A DNA stretch of 37,296 nt from the NCBI GenBank assembly GCA_026398575.1, contig JAPLSP010000051.1:1-37296 (forward strand), given 5' to 3'. Source of the stretch: Candidatus Sumerlaeota bacterium. GTDB lineage: Bacteria > Sumerlaeota > Sumerlaeia > JADFCT01. Below are positions 26,006-34,270 of the stretch, one piece after another (position 1 is the first letter of the stretch; every line of letters starts with the position of its first letter). Both the position numbers and the translations under genes were made by a program. The notes beneath the pieces were generated by a model. The model made no database searches. It worked only from the letters and a program-made list of their open reading frames with translations, and was not told the DNA's origin.

Positions 26006-26088
26006 GAACACGGATGCGACGGATCGGGCGGATCGCCACGGATCATAAAAATCCGTCCTGATCCGCCCGATCCGTCCCATCCGTGTTC
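26006..26088. repeat. Long inverted repeat, copy 3
   Basis: The 29-base arms at 26006-26034 and 26060-26088 are complementary except at one position and have the sequence of the copy at 22795. It ends 17 bases before the start codon at 26105, so the ribosome-binding site (AGGGA) of the peptidase gene lies just at its edge. Confidence 0.9.
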
Positions 26089-26104
26089 TATAGGGAATCA
26101 CACA

Positions 26105-27571
26105 ATGAAAAATTTATTTCGAAATCTTCTCGCGCTGCTAATCGCGCATCAATTCTTATGCGCCGTTCATTGCAGCGCGGAATCGCCTTCACCGCAGCCC
26201 TACGAAGCTAAAGGCTCTTACGCCGTCGTCGTCAGCTCGGCCACCTACGCCCTTCCCGAATGGAAGGAAGTGGCCGATGTCTTGCGGAAGAAATATGATG
26301 GCGCGCTGATTGTGTATTCGGGCGGCGTAGGCGGGGCGCGCGAGGCGCTTGCCAGGATTATGCCGCGCTATACTGCGTTTGTGGCGCGTCCGGAGGAGGC
26401 GGGGCGCGATTTCGTCATCGCGATCCATCGCATGACGCGCGCGCTCGATGATGATCCCTACGGCGATACGATCTGGGGGATCGTCACGGGCTATGAGGCC
26501 GCCGACGCGTTGCGCATCGCGCGACAAACCGAACCGCTGATCCCGCGTCGCGCGCTGGGAGGCACGAGCGCCCTCCCGATGGAGGCCTTCGACGAGGCAA
26601 TCAAGTATGACGAAGGAAAAGCGGGCGTCCGCCACGTGAAGAAAACGGGCGGCGCCGCGACGAAGGAGGATTGCCCGCCGGACTCGACCAAGGGGCTGGT
26701 GGACGCCTTCAATGAATTCAAGCCGGACCTTTTCATGACGAGCGGCCACGCCACCGAACGCGACTGGCAGATTGGTTATAGCTTCAAGGGCGGCTCATTC
26801 CAGTGCAAGGATGGGCAGCTCTTCGGAGTGGATACGAATCGCAAGCGATACGACATCGTCTCGCCCAATCCGAAGATCTACATGCCCGTCGGCAACTGCC
26901 TGATCGGGCACATCCCGCGGCGCGATTGCATGGCGCTGGCGCTGATGCATTCGGGCGGCGTGGATCAGATGTTCGGATACACGGTGGTCACGTTCTATGG
27001 ATACATGGGCTGGGGCGTGAATGATTTGTTCATCGGCAATGGCAGCCGCTTCACCCTGGCGCAGGCGGTTTTTCTCAACAATCAATCGCTGCTGCACCGC
27101 CTCGAAACGGAGTTCGCGCAATTCAAGGGCGTGAACTTCGACAACTTCGATCCCAACGCCATCAGCGCGAATGTGAGAAAAAGCAAAGTCAGCAATCAAG
27201 ACGCCGCCGGCCTGCTCTGGGATCGCGACACCGTGGCGTTTTACGGCGATCCAGCGTGGGAGGTTCGCATGCCGGCGGATAATCCGTCATGGACGCATAC
27301 GCTCGAAAAGAAAAAAGGTGAATATATTTTGACCATTGCGCCGCGCCGCAAAGGCGCCTGGGGCGGACGGCCTGCTTTTGTTCTGCTGCCTGAGCGCCTT
27401 CAAAACATCGCGATCACGGGCGGACAGGAATATAAGCCCATCGTTACGGATAATTTTGTCCTGCTGCCGCTCAAGGGAGAGATGGATCTGGGCAAGAAGG
27501 TGGAGGTTCGATTTACTGGGAGCGCCACTGGGAGTGCCACTGGGAGCGCCGGCATCTCTGCCGGCGAGTGA
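26105..27571 (+). CDS. Secreted C25-like (gingipain-type) cysteine peptidase homolog
   Basis: A protein of 488 residues; the ATG at 26105 is preferred because the frame upstream reads through the inverted repeat. A signal peptide covers residues 1-25 (ending VHCSA). A caspase-like fold of the C25 type is suggested by the order YAVVVSSATYALPEWKEVADVL, then GIVTGYEAADALRIA, then the dyad candidates H215 (MTSGHATERD) and C265 (PVGNCLIGHI). The C-terminal part (YGDPAWEVRM and beyond) resembles the domain following the catalytic unit in such proteins. The final residues (GSATGSATGSAGISAGE) are encoded by an inverted repeat and are not family sequence. Activity is inferred. Confidence 0.6.
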   Translation: MKNLFRNLLALLIAHQFLCAVHCSAESPSPQPYEAKGSYAVVVSSATYALPEWKEVADVLRKKYDGALIVYSGGVGGAREALARIMPRYTAFVARPEEAGRDFVIAIHRMTRALDDDPYGDTIWGIVTGYEAADALRIARQTEPLIPRRALGGTSALPMEAFDEAIKYDEGKAGVRHVKKTGGAATKEDCPPDSTKGLVDAFNEFKPDLFMTSGHATERDWQIGYSFKGGSFQCKDGQLFGVDTNRKRYDIVSPNPKIYMPVGNCLIGHIPRRDCMALALMHSGGVDQMFGYTVVTFYGYMGWGVNDLFIGNGSRFTLAQAVFLNNQSLLHRLETEFAQFKGVNFDNFDPNAISANVRKSKVSNQDAAGLLWDRDTVAFYGDPAWEVRMPADNPSWTHTLEKKKGEYILTIAPRRKGAWGGRPAFVLLPERLQNIAITGGQEYKPIVTDNFVLLPLKGEMDLGKKVEVRFTGSATGSATGSAGISAGE

Positions 27572-27612
27572 GAACGGCTTGACACGCCGGCAGAGATGCC
27601 GGCGCTCCCAGT
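27539..27612. repeat. 28-bp perfect inverted repeat across the peptidase stop codon
   Basis: Arms 27539-27566 and 27585-27612 (actgggagcgccggcatctc and complement) are exactly complementary. The upstream part of the arm (actgggagcgcc) is also directly repeated twice just before it. The stop codon at 27569-27571 lies in the loop. It differs from the cggat-type family. Confidence 0.92.
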
Positions 27613-27679
27613 GCTTATTTTCTATTGATCTGAGCGTGGCGCTGACGATATCTTTCTCGCTGAAGCGCGACCGGGGATA

Positions 27680-27735
27680 CTCATCATCCACTGCTCATCA
27701 TCCCCTGCTCATCATCCGCTACTCATTATCCACTC
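27680..27735. repeat. 14-bp tandem repeat (ctcatcatccnctg), four units
   Basis: Four consecutive 14-base units with a few substitutions lie immediately before the AAAGGAGA ribosome-binding site of the next gene. Non-coding. Confidence 0.8.
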
Positions 27736-27751
27736 CTGAAAGGAGAACATC

Positions 27752-28450
27752 ATGAGCGAATTCGCGACAAGTCAGGGGCCCGTCCCACCGCCGGAAATGG
27801 GTTTGCGCAACGGTCCGCCCTGGGAAGACACGAGCAAGCCCGCCTTTCAACGCTGGATGGAGACCGTCAAAGGCGTTTTCGCGGAGCCGGACAAGTTCTT
27901 CCGCACGATGCGCCAGGAAGGCGGCATTGGCGCGCCGCTAATCTTCGGGGTGATTGGCGGTTCGATCGGAACCATCATCGGGCAGCTCTGCAACATGATG
28001 TTCAACGTCAGCATATTATCGGTTTTCGGAAGTCATATGGGCAAAGATGCGGCAGCGCAAGTGGGAGGCAATCTGATCGGAGGCGTCTGCGGCATCATCC
28101 TCGCGCCCATTGGCGCGCTGGTTTGGCTGTTTATCAGCGCCGGCATCACCCATCTCCTTTTAATGCTGTTCAAAGGCGCAAACAAGCCTTTCGAGACTAC
28201 CTTCCGCGTCTTTGCCTACGCCTATGGCGCGCTGGGTTTGTTGGGAGTCATTCCGATTTGCGGCGGCCTTATCGCGATGATATGGATGATCGTTGTGATA
28301 ATCATCGGTCTGACGCGGGCGCAGGAAACCACGATGGGCAAGTCGGCAGCTGCCGTGCTGACGCCGATTGCGCTTTGCATTTGCTGTGCCGGCATCGGAC
28401 TTGCCTTCGGACTGGCCAGTATTATGGCCCTTGTCTCTCAGCATAATTAG
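27752..28450 (+). CDS. YIP1-family-like membrane protein
   Basis: A protein of 232 residues with an ideal AAAGGAGA site. A cytoplasmic N-terminus includes AFQRWMETVKGVFAEPDKFFRTM, the amphipathic lead-in typical of bacterial YIP1-domain proteins. About five membrane segments follow, including a GGSIGTIIGQL span and ITHLLLMLFKGANKPFETTFRVFAYAYG, the family core. Its role is unknown; such proteins are widespread in this type of genome. It is followed after 14 bases by the DUF2752 gene, suggesting an operon. Confidence 0.75.
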   Translation: MSEFATSQGPVPPPEMGLRNGPPWEDTSKPAFQRWMETVKGVFAEPDKFFRTMRQEGGIGAPLIFGVIGGSIGTIIGQLCNMMFNVSILSVFGSHMGKDAAAQVGGNLIGGVCGIILAPIGALVWLFISAGITHLLLMLFKGANKPFETTFRVFAYAYGALGLLGVIPICGGLIAMIWMIVVIIIGLTRAQETTMGKSAAAVLTPIALCICCAGIGLAFGLASIMALVSQHN

Positions 28451-28464
28451 GCGGTTCCTGGCGC

Positions 28465-28881
28465 ATGAAAGCTTGCCTTCGGCGATTGAAGCCTCATGAG
28501 CTGAATCACGAGCTCCTATGGAGTCTGGTTGGTTTGTGCGCGATGGGGGGCGTGATCGGCTGGGTGTATTTCCTGGGGCCGCCGCCGCTGCAATGTCAGT
28601 TCCATGCCATCACGGGTTACCCATGCCTCACCTGCGGCTCGACGCGCGCGTTGCTGGCGCTGGCGCGGTTGGATGTTTTTTCGGCATTCCGTTATAATCC
28701 ACTGTGCGCAATCGCCTGGGCGGCATGGCTGCTTTATGTCCCCTATGGGTTGGTTGTTTCGTTCGGCAATCTGCCGCGTCTGCGATGGTCGCTCAGCAAC
28801 CGCGATTGGTTCATCCTGCGTTTCGCCATCCCCCTGTCGGCCATCGCCAATTGGGCCTGGCTGATTTGGGATAAACGATAA
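28465..28881 (+). CDS. DUF2752 membrane protein
   Basis: A protein of 138 residues with three membrane segments. The DUF2752 signature is clear: GYPCLTCGSTRALLAL (two Cys in a CxxCGxTRA pattern) followed by FSAFRYNPLCAI. The function of the family is unknown; it often neighbours YIP1-like proteins, as here. Confidence 0.85.
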   Translation: MKACLRRLKPHELNHELLWSLVGLCAMGGVIGWVYFLGPPPLQCQFHAITGYPCLTCGSTRALLALARLDVFSAFRYNPLCAIAWAAWLLYVPYGLVVSFGNLPRLRWSLSNRDWFILRFAIPLSAIANWAWLIWDKR

Positions 28882-28885
28882 AGCA

Positions 28886-29045
28886 ATGTCCAATATCCAA
28901 CAGGGAATTCCCAATTTCCAAGGGCCGACCGCATAATGTCCAATTTCCAACAGGGAATGTCCAATGTCCAATGGCAAACCGCCAATTGGGCATTGAGCAG
29001 TTTCTTGTTGGACATTGGACATTCCCTGTTGGACATTGGACATTA
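28886..29045. repeat. Clustered GTCCAAT-type repeats forming an inverted-repeat block
   Basis: Multiple copies of gtccaat, tccaacaggga and gaatgtccaatgtccaatgg occur in one orientation (28886-28972) and in the reverse orientation (29007-29045, ttggacattccctgttggac). The block can fold into a long stem. It separates the DUF2752 gene from the sigma factor gene and carries no gene. Confidence 0.85.
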
Positions 29046-29115
29046 GCGGTTTCTTGATTCATCCTTTTACCGGGTTGCGCGTCTATAGTATCGAAGCCTC
29101 CAAGGAAAACCGAGG

Positions 29116-29715
29116 ATGGAACTGTCGGATCAATGGCTTCTTCGAGCGTATTGCGGCGGCGACCGTGAGGCCTTCGACGCGCTGTTCCGGCGTTATGCCC
29201 CGCGCGTCCATGCGACGGCCTATCGCCTGACGGGCGCCTGGGAAGACGCCGAGGATACGCTTCAAGACGTCTTCATCCGCCTGGCGAAGGAAGCGCGTTC
29301 GCTGCGCAGCGCCGAAGCGCTCTCGACGTGGATCTATCGTGTGACGGTCAATCGCGCCGTGGATTGCCTGCGGCGGCGGCGATCAAGCCAGTCGCTGGAT
29401 GACGGATCGGACGGCGCCGCGCGCGTCATCGCCGTCGCCAGCATGAGGCTTCAAGCCGAACGCGACGAAGCGCGGCGGCGCGACGGCCTGCTGGCGCAGA
29501 TCGAATCGCTCATCCCGCGTCTGCCCGATCGCCAGGGCGCGGCGTTCGTCCTGCGGGGATTCCAGGGGTTGCCTCACGCCGAGATCGCCCGGGTGCTGGG
29601 CTGCGGCGAGAGCGCCGCCAAAAGCCACTACTCGCTGGCCTGCCGGAAACTGCGCGAATGGGTGAAGGCGGAGGAAGAAGCAGAGGAACAATGTAAAATG
29701 AAAAATGAAAAATGA
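29116..29715 (+). CDS. RNA polymerase sigma factor, ECF family
   Basis: A protein of 199 residues. Region 2 is AFDALFRRYAPRVHATAYRL with DAEDTLQDVFIRLAKE and WIYRVTVNRAVDCLRRRR; region 4 is LPDRQGAAFVLRGFQGLPHAEIARVLGCGESAAKSHYSLACRKLREW. There is no region 3, as expected for ECF (group 4) factors. The last residues (CKMKNEK) come from an AAAATGAA microsatellite. The stop overlaps the next start by 4 bases. It probably controls envelope or secretion genes; the targets are unknown. Confidence 0.92.
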   Translation: MELSDQWLLRAYCGGDREAFDALFRRYAPRVHATAYRLTGAWEDAEDTLQDVFIRLAKEARSLRSAEALSTWIYRVTVNRAVDCLRRRRSSQSLDDGSDGAARVIAVASMRLQAERDEARRRDGLLAQIESLIPRLPDRQGAAFVLRGFQGLPHAEIARVLGCGESAAKSHYSLACRKLREWVKAEEEAEEQCKMKNEK

Positions 29716-30431
29716 AAAATACTATGAAGCGAATATGTGACAAGATTCAATCCAGTCTCTCGGACGCCGTGCAGGGCGAACTGCATGAAGGGCTGCGAGC
29801 GGAAATTCTTGCGCATGCGCGGCAGTGCGGCGAATGCGCAGAGGCGCTGGAATTCAGCGAGCGGCTGCGCGCGGCGATTGAGGCCGCGCCGCTCAAAGAG
29901 CCGCCGGCGCTGTATTTCGAGGGCGTGCTGGCGCAGATTCATCGCCGCATGCCTGCCATGCCCGCACGAGGGATGGCGCGGAGACAGCGCTTCGTTTTGC
30001 GGCGCGAGACTTTTGCGACGGCGCTGACGGCTGCGCTGCTTCTGATCTGGTTCGGCGCCGGATTCATGGGTAGCGGAGGAAACGCGGCAAGAAACGCGCG
30101 CGATTCCGGACGCTACTCACCCGGCAACGCCGCGCAAGCGAGCGCCGCCGCCCCCACGCGGCTCATGGCCATCCGGGGCATCGGCTTGGTTCAGGCGAAT
30201 GCGGAAACACTTAAACTGCTTGGCAGGACCTGGCGCGAGCTGGGAATGCCGGAGAAGGATTTGGCGGCGATAAGCGCCGCGGCGGCGCTTCTCGCGCTGG
30301 CGCCGGTTCCCGAAGCCGCAACGCCCCCCGCTCCCCGCGCAAGCCGCGCATGGCCGGATCGAGTCAATCTTGCGGATGCCGATTCCAGTAAATTTCAACG
30401 AGAGCGGGATTGGCGGAACGTAATCCTTTAG
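29712..30431 (+). CDS. Membrane-bound zinc anti-sigma factor
   Basis: A protein of 239 residues overlapping the sigma gene by 4 bases (ATGA). The ZAS-type motif H35-x3-C39-x2-C42 (HARQCGEC) binds zinc and contacts the sigma factor. One membrane segment is at about 100-120 (TALTAALLLIWFGAGFM), followed by an Ala-rich periplasmic part of about 110 residues. Coupled translation and the motif identify it as the partner of the ECF sigma factor. Confidence 0.88.
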   Translation: MKNTMKRICDKIQSSLSDAVQGELHEGLRAEILAHARQCGECAEALEFSERLRAAIEAAPLKEPPALYFEGVLAQIHRRMPAMPARGMARRQRFVLRRETFATALTAALLLIWFGAGFMGSGGNAARNARDSGRYSPGNAAQASAAAPTRLMAIRGIGLVQANAETLKLLGRTWRELGMPEKDLAAISAAAALLALAPVPEAATPPAPRASRAWPDRVNLADADSSKFQRERDWRNVIL

Positions 30432-30436
30432 CGATA

Positions 30437-30522
30437 CGCAGTAGGCCGCTCGAACCGAGAGCGGCTCGGGAGATTTGAAAGCACACACATCAGGCCGCGC
30501 TCGGATCGAGCGGCCTACTGCG
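30437..30522. repeat. Inverted repeat after the anti-sigma gene
   Basis: Perfect 17-base outer arms (cgcagtaggccgctcga at 30437-30453 and complement at 30506-30522) extend inward imperfectly. It starts 5 bases after the anti-sigma stop codon and could act as a terminator-like hairpin, although no T-run follows. Confidence 0.88.
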
Positions 30523-30540
30523 CATTCCCATCGCTGATTA

Positions 30541-30690
30541 TGTCCTGGAGGGACAAATGCTGGAGGGTGGACATTTGATAACCTGCTTCAGCAGGTTCCT
30601 CCTTGCCCCCGGCTTTAGCCGGCGGGGAGCAAGGGCAACATAAATCTTATGAGCGCGCTTCAGCGCGGCTTCTCGATGGAGGCTTCAGCC
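30541..30690. repeat. Run of small CTTCAG/CTTTAG hairpins
   Basis: Several short stems with the same loop type lie close together: aacctgcttcagcaggtt (30580-30597), a longer one around ggctttagccgg (30601-30633), gcgcgcttcagcgcg (30653-30667) and ggcttcagcc (30681-30690). They are REP-like. The remainder of the gap to 30910 shows no gene or clear regulatory site, apart from the AAAGGAAT before the start at 30911. Confidence 0.75.
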
Positions 30691-30910
30691 ATACTTTCTT
30701 CTCCCACCCATGTCTTCTTAGAGATATTCATTCATCATCACCATTAAGCAGGCTCGATTACTGAAAAAAAATTGAGCGGCATGGGACATACATAGAAGAG
30801 GAATATGATGATACGAGCGCGGAGGCAAAGGCTGGGGATGGGCGGCTGCTTGGTAAAATAGATGCAGGTAATCTGGCGGAAATGCTAAAGCGCATCGAAA
30901 GGAATTCCTT

Positions 30911-31780
30911 ATGATCTATTGGCGGGCAATTCGACAATTATCCATTCGCGGGCGTTCAAGGAGATGCGTAACGCTGCGGCTGGGCGCTGCAAATCCAAGC
31001 GCGACAAATCCGTACGCAAAAAATCCGTACGCAAAAAATCCACATGCAGCCGGCTTTACCTACGTTGAACTCATGATTGTGCTGACGATTATTTGCGTGT
31101 TGGCGGCGATCGCTATTCCCAATTTCCTTGAAGCCAAAACGCGGGCGGCCATTGCGCGCTCGAAATCGGAATTGACGACCATAAAAATGGCGGTTGAAGG
31201 CTATCGCAGCGATCATCGCGCCTATCCGCCAAACCGCATCGCGAATACTCCCGACGGCGCCGATCTGCTGGTCCTCACCACCCCCATGGCGTATCTCACG
31301 CAGCTGCCCAAGGACATTATGACGACCCGCGAAGGACGCTCCTCCAGTTCCAACTTGCCAGTCCGGCCCGCGTATTACAGCTATCTCAACGCGCTTCAAG
31401 TTTCGCCCGAAGAGGGCTTGCGCTTCTACTATCCGCCTTTGGAAGTTTTCGACCGGGTTGGTTCTATCGAAGCATCGTCCGAAAAAAGAGACTGGCTTGA
31501 CACGGTCAGAGAAAGAGGAATGCCTCCTGTTATGCCCAACGCGCAAACTGGCCGGAAACCACCGGCGCCTTTGTCCGCCGGCAGCGCGTCCACCTCCGAA
31601 ACGATGTTCGGAGGATTCGTCGCCGGAATGATCTGGGGCAAAGGTCCGGGACAGACGATTCCCAAAGACCCCTGCAAAGACGCGACCCTCATCCTGTCGG
31701 ATGGCCTGGCGTTCGGCATCGCGTATGACCCAACCAACGGAACCGTCTCGCGCGGCGATATCTATATGCGGTTGCCATAA
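30911..31780 (+). CDS. Type II secretion pseudopilin, GspG-like
   Basis: A protein of 289 residues with an AAAGGA site. The type III (prepilin) signal is G48|FTYVELMIVLTIICVLAAIAIPNF with Glu at position +5 (E53), followed by a helix (RSKSELTTIKMAVEGYRSDH) and the YPPNRI motif common to GspG-like proteins. The leader before the cleavage site is unusually long (48 residues) and contains a repeated NPYAK unit from a 15-bp tandem repeat (about 31005-31040). It is expected to be cleaved by prepilin peptidase and built into the pseudopilus. First gene of the secretion cluster. Confidence 0.85.
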   Translation: MIYWRAIRQLSIRGRSRRCVTLRLGAANPSATNPYAKNPYAKNPHAAGFTYVELMIVLTIICVLAAIAIPNFLEAKTRAAIARSKSELTTIKMAVEGYRSDHRAYPPNRIANTPDGADLLVLTTPMAYLTQLPKDIMTTREGRSSSSNLPVRPAYYSYLNALQVSPEEGLRFYYPPLEVFDRVGSIEASSEKRDWLDTVRERGMPPVMPNAQTGRKPPAPLSAGSASTSETMFGGFVAGMIWGKGPGQTIPKDPCKDATLILSDGLAFGIAYDPTNGTVSRGDIYMRLP

Positions 31781-31790
31781 GGAGCGATTC

Positions 31791-32840
31791 ATGTTCAGAC
31801 TTTTCTCACTGCCCCGGCGGATTGAAGACCTGGCGCTGTTCACGCGCCATACGGCCGGCGCGATGGCGGCGCGCGCGCCGCTGCCGGATATCCTGCGCGC
31901 TTATGCGCACGACAGCGAGCCGGGCGCGGTCGCGCGCGCCGTCGAGGCGATGGCCGCGCGCATCGAAACCGGCGCCAGTTTGAGCGATGCAATGGAGGAA
32001 AACGCCAAAGTTTTTCCCGCCGCCTATCGCCGACTGGTCCAGCTGGGCGAACGCAGCCGGACGCTGGCGGGCGTTTTGAGTCAGCTGGCCGGCGCGTTGG
32101 AGGAGGGCCTCAAGACGTATGAGAGTTTCCGCCGGGCCGCCGTCTATCCGCTGCTGATAACGATACTGCTTTTTTTAGACGTCTGTTTTATCGGGGCCTT
32201 TCTCCTGCCGAAATTCGCGGATATGTATGCCGAGATGGGCCAGGACATGCCCATTCCGGCCGCAATCAGGCTTTTTGAAACACGTCTTCCGCTATGGATC
32301 ATCGGCGCAATCGCTTTGGTTCCGGTTGTATTCTTAATGTGCGCGGCGCTGGGATTGCGGTTGCGCGGCTTTGGATACGGGCGCTTCTGGCTCATGCTGC
32401 CGCTGGTAGGGCCGGCCTTGCGCCGGCTCGAGACGGCGCTGTTCGCCAATCATCTTTCGCTGCTGCTCCAAAACCGCATCCCTCTGGCCGAGGCGCTGGG
32501 CTTGCTGGCGGATTCCTCGTCCAACTCTTATGTGCGCGCCGCCGTCGAGGATTTTCACCGGCGCTATCAGGCGGGCGAGCGCCTGGGTGACCTGATCGCC
32601 GCCCAGCCGCTTTTCCCCGCGACGATGGCCACCGTCATCGCCGCAGCCGAGGACCAGGGAGGGCTGGCCGAAACGCTGCGGAGTTTGGGGCAGTTCTATG
32701 GCGACCGGGCTTCGCACAGCCTGACCGTGATTCGCGAAACATTCGAGCCGATCCTGCTGTTGATGGTTGGCGTGCTTTTGGGCGCGATTATGCTGGTCAT
32801 GTATCTGCCTTTGTTCAAAATAGCAGGATTAATCAAATAG
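31791..32840 (+). CDS. gspF: Type II secretion inner-membrane platform protein GspF
   Basis: A protein of 349 residues; the frame is open from 31701, but ATG 31791 follows an AAGGAG site with 7-base spacing. Two T2SSF domains are seen: the first around LFTRHTAGAMAARAPLPDIL through TGASLSDAMEENAKVFPAAYRRLVQLGE, the second around LETALFANHLSLLLQNRIPLAEALGLL to LGDLIAAQPLFPATMATVIAAAEDQGGL. Membrane segments are at about 120-145, 165-190 and 325-345. It begins 10 bases after the GspG-like gene. Confidence 0.9.
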   Translation: MFRLFSLPRRIEDLALFTRHTAGAMAARAPLPDILRAYAHDSEPGAVARAVEAMAARIETGASLSDAMEENAKVFPAAYRRLVQLGERSRTLAGVLSQLAGALEEGLKTYESFRRAAVYPLLITILLFLDVCFIGAFLLPKFADMYAEMGQDMPIPAAIRLFETRLPLWIIGAIALVPVVFLMCAALGLRLRGFGYGRFWLMLPLVGPALRRLETALFANHLSLLLQNRIPLAEALGLLADSSSNSYVRAAVEDFHRRYQAGERLGDLIAAQPLFPATMATVIAAAEDQGGLAETLRSLGQFYGDRASHSLTVIRETFEPILLLMVGVLLGAIMLVMYLPLFKIAGLIK

Positions 32841-32968
32841 CAGGTCCCGGACGCCGGTAGGTCCCGGACGCCGGACGGGACAAGGTGACATATTTTTGGT
32901 GAAGGGAATGAATTCAATGCAGTCAGGGGTAGCGCCAGCATTTGGAGTGCGGTTGCTGTCCGCATTAA
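32841..32968. repeat. Short direct repeats and a partial GCGCCAGC-type element
   Basis: The sequence aggtcccggacgccgg is present twice at 32843-32874, followed by cggacgggac. Further on, 32932-32968 (agcgccagcatttggagt ... tgtccgcatt) resembles the arms of the element at 35850-36014. The gap carries no gene. Confidence 0.65.
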
Positions 32969-33010
32969 TCTATTCACAGTGCTGCAAATATGATAAAGGA
33001 ACCAGAGACA

Positions 33011-34270
33011 ATGAATAATAGCGCAGGCGCTCAGACGGCGCGCGAACCGTTTGTCCTCGCTCCGCCCGAGAGCGTCGAGCGGGCCGCGATCTGGCTGGCC
33101 GAGGCCGTCGAATGGGCGCGCGCGCGCGGCGCCACGGACCTGCACTTTTTCCCCGGCGAGGATGAAGCGGTGCTGTGGGCGCGCGTGGATGGCGAATTGC
33201 GCGAGGCGGCGCGGTATTCATCTTCGATCCATGTCCGTTTGATCGCGCGGCTGAAGATTCTGGGCCGCTGCACCGATTATGACGGACAACTGGTCCAGGA
33301 AGGCCGTTTCAGCCTCAACGGACGATCCGAAGATGGCGAGGCGCGTCTGTCCATCATCCCGGTTCTGCGCGGCGAAAAGGCCGTCGTCCGTCTGATGAGC
33401 GGCGGCAAACGGCTGCGCAAGCTGGAGGAATTGGGTTTCCCGAATGAAATGACCGACGCCTTGCGCGCTGCGTGTCAGCGGCCGCATGGACTCATGCTGG
33501 TCATCGGCCCGAGCGGCTGCGGCAAAAGCACGACGCTCTATGCGCTGCTGCATGATCTCTTCGAACGCGCCGGACGGCCCCTTTCCATCGTGACGATCGA
33601 AGACCCGGTCGAGCAATCGCTCGCATGCGCCGCGCAGGTGACCGCCGATCCGGCGCGCGGCTTGGGATTCGCCGCCGGATTGCGGGCCATTCTGCGGCAG
33701 GACCCGGAAGTCATCATGATCGGCGAAATCCGCGACGCGGAGACGGCGTCCGTCGGGCTTCATGCCGCGCTGACCGGTCACCGGCTGCTGTCTTCAATGC
33801 ACACGCTGTCGCCCGCCGAGGCGCTCGTGCGCTTGCAGCAAATGGGATGCGAGCCTTATGTGATCGCTTCGGCGCTGGCCGGGACGCTCAATCAGCGCCT
33901 GGTGCGTCTGGTCTGCCCGCAGTGCCGCCGCCTGCGCCCGCTCAAGCCGGAAGAGCTGGCACTGATCCCCGAGGCGGCTACATGGCCCGAGCGCGTCGCG
34001 GCGCAGGGCGTGGGATGCGGGGCGTGCCTGGGAAGCGGACATCAGGGACGAACGGCCATTGGCGAATGGGTGATTCCCGGCGCCGAAACCCCCGAAGCGC
34101 TTCAGGCTCGGCGCCCGGCATTGGAAATCGCGCGGACGCTGTGCTTTTCAGTGAGCGCGCGTCCAGCAGCGCTGTCCCTTGTGCGCGAAGGCCGCGCCGC
34201 GCCCGATCAGTGGGGCGAATTGACGGGATTGGCGTCGCTGGAGAAGCCGCAGAAGGAGCCAACTCCATGA
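33011..34270 (+). CDS. Type II secretion/pilus assembly ATPase, GspE/PilB type
   Basis: A protein of 419 residues from ATG 33011; an in-frame ATG at 32990 has a poorer context. The N2-type domain (ATDLHFFPGEDEAVLWARVDG) leads to the ATPase: Walker A GPSGCGKST (about 166-174), Asp box IVTIEDPVE, Walker B VIMIGEIRDAET (about 232-243) and His box ALTGHRLLSSMHT. The C-terminal zinc tetracysteine is present as CPQC (about 302-305) and CGAC (about 337-340). The N-terminal domain that contacts GspL in classical GspE is missing, so it is shorter than typical (about 500). Energises pseudopilus assembly. Confidence 0.9.
   Translation: MNNSAGAQTAREPFVLAPPESVERAAIWLAEAVEWARARGATDLHFFPGEDEAVLWARVDGELREAARYSSSIHVRLIARLKILGRCTDYDGQLVQEGRFSLNGRSEDGEARLSIIPVLRGEKAVVRLMSGGKRLRKLEELGFPNEMTDALRAACQRPHGLMLVIGPSGCGKSTTLYALLHDLFERAGRPLSIVTIEDPVEQSLACAAQVTADPARGLGFAAGLRAILRQDPEVIMIGEIRDAETASVGLHAALTGHRLLSSMHTLSPAEALVRLQQMGCEPYVIASALAGTLNQRLVRLVCPQCRRLRPLKPEELALIPEAATWPERVAAQGVGCGACLGSGHQGRTAIGEWVIPGAETPEALQARRPALEIARTLCFSVSARPAALSLVREGRAAPDQWGELTGLASLEKPQKEPTP

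Noticed and set aside
22795..26088. CRISPR array
   Set aside because: The repeats are palindromic, kilobases apart and separated by genes rather than by short unique spacers; there are no cas genes.
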